From: Chitinophagaceae bacterium
GTDB taxonomy: Bacteria; Bacteroidota; Bacteroidia; Chitinophagales; Chitinophagaceae
Reading direction: 5' to 3'
NCBI GenBank assembly: GCA_016741945.1
Contig: JACVCQ010000015.1
Span: forward strand, 1-16,119
Length of the DNA stretch: 16,119 nucleotides
Made by a program: the position numbers and the translations under genes. Each line of letters starts with the position of its first letter. Position 1 is the stretch's first letter. The notes under the pieces are model-generated. The model worked only from the letters and a program-made list of their open reading frames with translations. It was not told where the DNA came from and did not search any database. Positions 13,114-16,119 of this stretch are shown piece by piece.

Positions 13114-13650
13114 ATGGAGCAAGAGACTTCTTCAGAAATAAACACTTTACAGGAATACAAGAAATTCATGGCCAGGATCATCGCCGGCTGGTTATTTCTG
13201 ATTTTTGTTTGTCTTTGGATGAGTAAGGCATTACCTTTTGACCATGTAGATTATCCGGTATTCATTGACCCGAAGGTTTTTCAGGTCGATATTTGGAAAT
13301 GGATCTTCACATCCACCTTTTTACTCATTTTCTTGATCGTCCCCGGGCGTTATACTGCTCTTATTCTGGCTTTTCTGATGGGATTTTTCATTTATACCTA
13401 CCTCTACACGGGTCGCTCATTATTTAATCCTGCTTTTGTATGGGTACTGATCCCTTTTGCACTGCCTGATCGTTGGTTTTTGGAGAGTTGGTTGGGGTTG
13501 AAATGGCTCTTACTGATCAGTTTACTGTTACATGCTTGGTGGCTACCCCTATCTGTAAAAGCTATTCCGGGTTATACCCTATACCTCATCCCCTTTATTG
13601 CATGGGAATATCTATTCAAGTCATTCATGGAGAAATATGAGCCGAAATAA
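13114..13650 (+). CDS. Polytopic membrane protein of unknown function
   Basis: A 178-residue hydrophobic protein. Short acidic cytosolic N-terminus (MEQETSSEINTLQEYKK), then hydrophobic segments at about 20-38, 62-77, 79-97, 106-118, 128-146 and 154-170, giving probably five or six helices, many Trp, and a charged C-terminus (EKYEPK). No catalytic or transport motif is recognisable. It is divergent from ccmE; the shared region 13011-13113 could couple their regulation, but that is only positional. Upstream of the ATG at 13114 I see no clear TAnnTTTG. A ureohydrolase gene follows after 99 bases with its own promoter-like region, so it may be monocistronic. Confidence 0.72.
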   Translation: MEQETSSEINTLQEYKKFMARIIAGWLFLIFVCLWMSKALPFDHVDYPVFIDPKVFQVDIWKWIFTSTFLLIFLIVPGRYTALILAFLMGFFIYTYLYTGRSLFNPAFVWVLIPFALPDRWFLESWLGLKWLLLISLLLHAWWLPLSVKAIPGYTLYLIPFIAWEYLFKSFMEKYEPK

Positions 13651-13749
13651 CCATCAAAAGGGGCAAATAATAAGTTCCCATGGGCACAAACAGCCATAAT
13701 TCCGAAAAATGCGCCTAACTTGCGCCCTGTTTGCAATCTAAGAATCATC

Positions 13750-14784
13750 ATGACAGACTTATCTCAGTTTGACCCCAACACGGTTGGTAATCCCAACAAC
13801 AACATTTTTGGACTCCCTTTTTCTGAAGAAGATGCACGCCTTGTAATACTACCTGTTCCTTGGGAAGTAACGGTTAGTTATGGTGCAGGTACTGCCCGTG
13901 CTCCTGAGCATGTATTAAAAGCCAGTATCCAGGTGGATCTTTTTGATGCTGATGTTCCAGGTGGATGGAAGCAAGGCTATTACATGAAAGAGACCAACAA
14001 AAAGATCTTGTTGAAAAGCGATTATCTGCGCAAAGAAGCGGAATTGTACATCGACTATATCTCCCATGGCGATGAAGTAGAAAAGAACAAGTTCATGTGC
14101 AAAAGCCTGAAGGAGATCAATGAAGGCAGTTTGATGATGAACCAATGGGTGTATGATGAGACCAAAGCATTGTTAGACAAAGGCAAACTGGTAGGATTGC
14201 TAGGTGGTGACCACAGCACTCCGCTGGGTTTCATGAAAGCATTGGCAGAAAAACATGGTGATTTTGGTATTCTTCAAATCGATGCACATTGTGATCTTAG
14301 AAAAGCTTATGAAAATTTTGTGTACTCACATGCTTCCGTGATGTACAATGCACTGAATGAAATTCCCCAAATCACCAAACTGGTACAAGCCGGTATTCGT
14401 GATTTCTGTGAAGAAGAATGGGACTATATCTGCAATAGTAATTTCAGGGTTATTACTTACTTCGACAAAAACATACAGGAAAGAAAATTTGAAGGCGATA
14501 CCTGGAAACATATCGCAGATGAAATCGTAAACCAGCTTCCTGAAAAAGTATATATCAGTTTTGACGTTGATGGACTGGATCGTAAATATTGTCCAAATAC
14601 AGGAACACCTGTACAGGGCGGATTTGAGACCGAAGAAGTATTGTATCTGTTCAAAAAAGTAAAAGAGAGCGGCAGACAATTGATTGGTTTTGACCTTGTA
14701 GAGATCGGAGTTGGACAAACAGATTGGGATAGCAATGTGGGTGCTCGTTTATTATGGAGACTCTGTAACCTCATGATCAAATAG
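13750..14784 (+). CDS. Ureohydrolase family protein (agmatinase/arginase-like)
   Basis: Mn-dependent hydrolase of the arginase/agmatinase superfamily that should release urea from a guanidino substrate in the cytosol. From the ATG at 13750 it has 344 residues. Metal-site motifs: GGDHST (152-157, His155), DAHCD (178-182, Asp178/His180/Asp182), a Ser-His pair in YSHASVM (192-198), and SFDVDGLDRKYCPNTGTPVQGG (270-291, Asp272/Asp274). A roughly 70-residue insertion rich in Lys and Asp before GGDHST is typical of Bacteroidota agmatinase-family members. Substrate (agmatine, arginine, formiminoglutamate or another) cannot be decided from motifs. A longer start at 13720 is possible but adds MRPVCNLRII, which overlaps a promoter-like TAACTTG, so I prefer 13750. 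A membrane-protein gene starts 4 bases after its stop, implying one transcript. Confidence 0.87.
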   Translation: MTDLSQFDPNTVGNPNNNIFGLPFSEEDARLVILPVPWEVTVSYGAGTARAPEHVLKASIQVDLFDADVPGGWKQGYYMKETNKKILLKSDYLRKEAELYIDYISHGDEVEKNKFMCKSLKEINEGSLMMNQWVYDETKALLDKGKLVGLLGGDHSTPLGFMKALAEKHGDFGILQIDAHCDLRKAYENFVYSHASVMYNALNEIPQITKLVQAGIRDFCEEEWDYICNSNFRVITYFDKNIQERKFEGDTWKHIADEIVNQLPEKVYISFDVDGLDRKYCPNTGTPVQGGFETEEVLYLFKKVKESGRQLIGFDLVEIGVGQTDWDSNVGARLLWRLCNLMIK

Positions 14785-14788
14785 TAAA

Positions 14789-15361
14789 ATGGCGGCTAAG
14801 ACCTTTGATTATATTGTTGTCTTAAAACAACGCAACTTTAAATTGGTAGACAATATCAGTATCATGATGTTGCTATTAGCGGTTATTGTTCTTCTGGAAG
14901 AGGCATTGACTCCATTTTCAAATGCGTCGATCATGCCCTTTACCATTGTAACACTGATACTTGGCTGGATCATTTTTACTTATGCCAAAAAAAGCAATGG
15001 CAAAGTTGGATATTATAGGATCGGATTATTGTTTGCTGCATGGGGCTTGTTCATCACTTTGAAATCTCCCTATGTATGGATATTCGCTGTGTATGTGATT
15101 GCAGCAGTGATGGAAAAACAAGTGAAATTTCCCAGAGAGATTGCTTTTGATGAAACTGAAGTGGTGTTCAATACATTCCCACGTAAACACTATCAATGGA
15201 ATGAGTTGAGTAATGTAGTATTGAAAGATGGTTTATTAACACTTGATTTCAAGAACAACAAACTACTTCAGAAAGAAATCGACTCTCAAACAACGCCACA
15301 ATTAGAGAAAGAGTTCAATGAATTCTGCCAATCAATGATTACAACAGATAGCATAAAATAG
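14789..15361 (+). CDS. Membrane protein with cytosolic PH-like tail
   Basis: A 190-residue protein of unknown function. Hydrophobic segments at about 24-39, 48-66, 77-91 and 94-109 form a four-helix membrane part. The C-terminal 75 residues are soluble with a strand-rich pattern (FPREIAFDETEVVFNTFP, 114-131, and WNELSNVVLKDGLLTLDFKNNK, 137-158) reminiscent of the bacterial PH-like domains often fused to membrane helices; this resemblance is my inference. It starts 4 bases after the ureohydrolase stop. There is no obvious functional tie to ureohydrolysis. No terminator is visible in the 88 bases before the next gene. Confidence 0.68.
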   Translation: MAAKTFDYIVVLKQRNFKLVDNISIMMLLLAVIVLLEEALTPFSNASIMPFTIVTLILGWIIFTYAKKSNGKVGYYRIGLLFAAWGLFITLKSPYVWIFAVYVIAAVMEKQVKFPREIAFDETEVVFNTFPRKHYQWNELSNVVLKDGLLTLDFKNNKLLQKEIDSQTTPQLEKEFNEFCQSMITTDSIK

Positions 15362-15449
15362 ATTAATTTACTGCTGTTTATCGAACGATTTTGTTTTACT
15401 ACACAGGAACGTGAGTAGGTAAATAGCTTATCGTCACAAATCGCATAAT

Positions 15450-16119
15450 ATGTCAATTCCACAATCTCCATACATTCTCTACTCAGATGGCAACGGTAAT
15501 ATCTTTGAAGATACCAGTCTATATGCTACCGGACGAGCAGGATGGGATGCATTTCCTATTCCTTCTGATGAATGGATTGAATTACCAGATGGTGGAAACC
15601 TGTATGAATTACCGGGTCGCAGAGGCATTGGTATTGATGTAGTCACCGGTGAAATGCGTTTATGTGAAAAAGGTTGGGCAGTTGCCGCTTTTATTCCCCC
15701 TGCACATACAGGTTTATACATTGCTGCTTATGAAACCCTACCCGACGCCCCTACTTTACCCTTGTTTTGTTATACAGCAGCAGGTTGGTACAATAATAAA
15801 ACTTATGTACCGGCTGTAAGAATTGAAAAAGACATCAGACAAGAATGTGCGGGCTATGACAGTAAAAAAATTGAAACAGGCACACAACAATTACTCCATA
15901 ACTATCCGGACAATCGTTTGGTCAAACACCTGATGGAGAATTGTTGCATGACATACAATTGTCCGGCAGCAAGAAATTTCTCTCTTTCCAGATGGGAATG
16001 TCCGGTTCCCACTTCACCTGCTTGTAATGCCAATTGTGTAGGTTGTATTTCTTTTCAACCCGAAGAAGAAACCATTGTATCTACGCAAGATCGTCTCACA
16101 TTCAAACCAATGGCAGAAG
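15450..16119 (+). CDS. Radical SAM protein with cysteine-rich N-terminal region (3' end outside window)
   Basis: Open from ATG at 15450 to the window end (223 codons). Residues 192-199 read CNANCVGC, the CxxxCxxC motif that binds the radical-SAM [4Fe-4S] cluster, followed by ISFQPEEE. The first 190 residues are an uncharacterised domain with aromatic Gly-rich strands (for example LYELPGRRGIGIDVVTGEM, 51-69) and extra cysteines at 72, 107, 133, 165, 166, 171 and 184, several just before the core motif, which could bind an auxiliary cluster or metal. Substrate unknown. The placement of the SAM motif about 190 residues from the start is unusual for a minimal radical SAM protein and marks an N-terminal accessory domain. 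The core barrel and C-terminus are outside the window. Confidence 0.85.
   Translation, partial: MSIPQSPYILYSDGNGNIFEDTSLYATGRAGWDAFPIPSDEWIELPDGGNLYELPGRRGIGIDVVTGEMRLCEKGWAVAAFIPPAHTGLYIAAYETLPDAPTLPLFCYTAAGWYNNKTYVPAVRIEKDIRQECAGYDSKKIETGTQQLLHNYPDNRLVKHLMENCCMTYNCPAARNFSLSRWECPVPTSPACNANCVGCISFQPEEETIVSTQDRLTFKPMAE

Noticed and set aside
13720..13749. Longer N-terminus for the ureohydrolase
   Set aside because: The extra 10 residues do not resemble the family and overlap a promoter-like TAACTTG sequence.

Overview
This 16.1 kb stretch looks like ordinary chromosome of a Bacteroidota bacterium, most likely family Chitinophagaceae (a Sediminibacterium-like organism is my guess; the family assignment is inference). 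The evidence is moderate-to-low GC, Bacteroidota promoters (TTTG or TTG, about 19 bp, then TAnnTTTG), few Shine-Dalgarno sites, Bacteroidota-type families (DUF4294, DUF1835, DUF1343) and a CxxxY-type CcmE. No phage, transposase, integrase, plasmid or CRISPR signal was found.

Layout. 1-2590: a minus-strand pair, parE (topoisomerase IV subunit B) followed by a DUF1835 protein that leaves the window. 2638-4469: plus strand, a YkgJ-type cysteine-cluster protein and a DUF1343/NamZ-like glycosidase. 4635-5375: minus strand, tcdA (tRNA t6A dehydratase). 5513-7213: plus strand, a secreted Ycf48/BNR-like beta-propeller, a two-helix membrane protein and a secreted basic repeat protein. 7285-7617: minus strand, a DUF486 membrane protein. 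7748-9300: plus strand, a small ferredoxin-fold-like protein, tRNA-Val(UAC) with its own promoter and terminator, then clpS and aat, two arms of the N-degron pathway. 9380-13010: minus strand, ccmE, ccmF (cytochrome c maturation) and a secreted DUF4294 protein. 13114-16119: plus strand, a polytopic membrane protein, a ureohydrolase (agmatinase family), a membrane protein with a cytosolic tail, and the start of a cysteine-rich radical SAM protein cut by the window end.

The genes are housekeeping. The unusual part is between them. Four intergenic elements (about 3202-3297, 4468-4650, 5377-5483, 8567-8650) are arrays of degenerate units that all share a 7-bp period although their unit sequences differ (GTGAAAA, GATGTCN, TTTCTTG/TTCCCTG, GAATGAT). 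Three are inverted pairs of arrays that begin on or within the stop codons of neighbouring genes and in places encode the last residues. They resemble, by analogy only, the heptameric STRR repeats of cyanobacteria. I regard them as the main discovery candidate. A fifth intergenic stretch (9318-9379) holds a different degenerate dispersed-repeat-like sequence.

No gene-free stretch exceeds 300 bases. The longest, 4470-4634, is filled by a heptamer element; 7618-7747 is a divergent promoter region in which I see no convincing consensus site; 2510-2637 holds the parE promoter.
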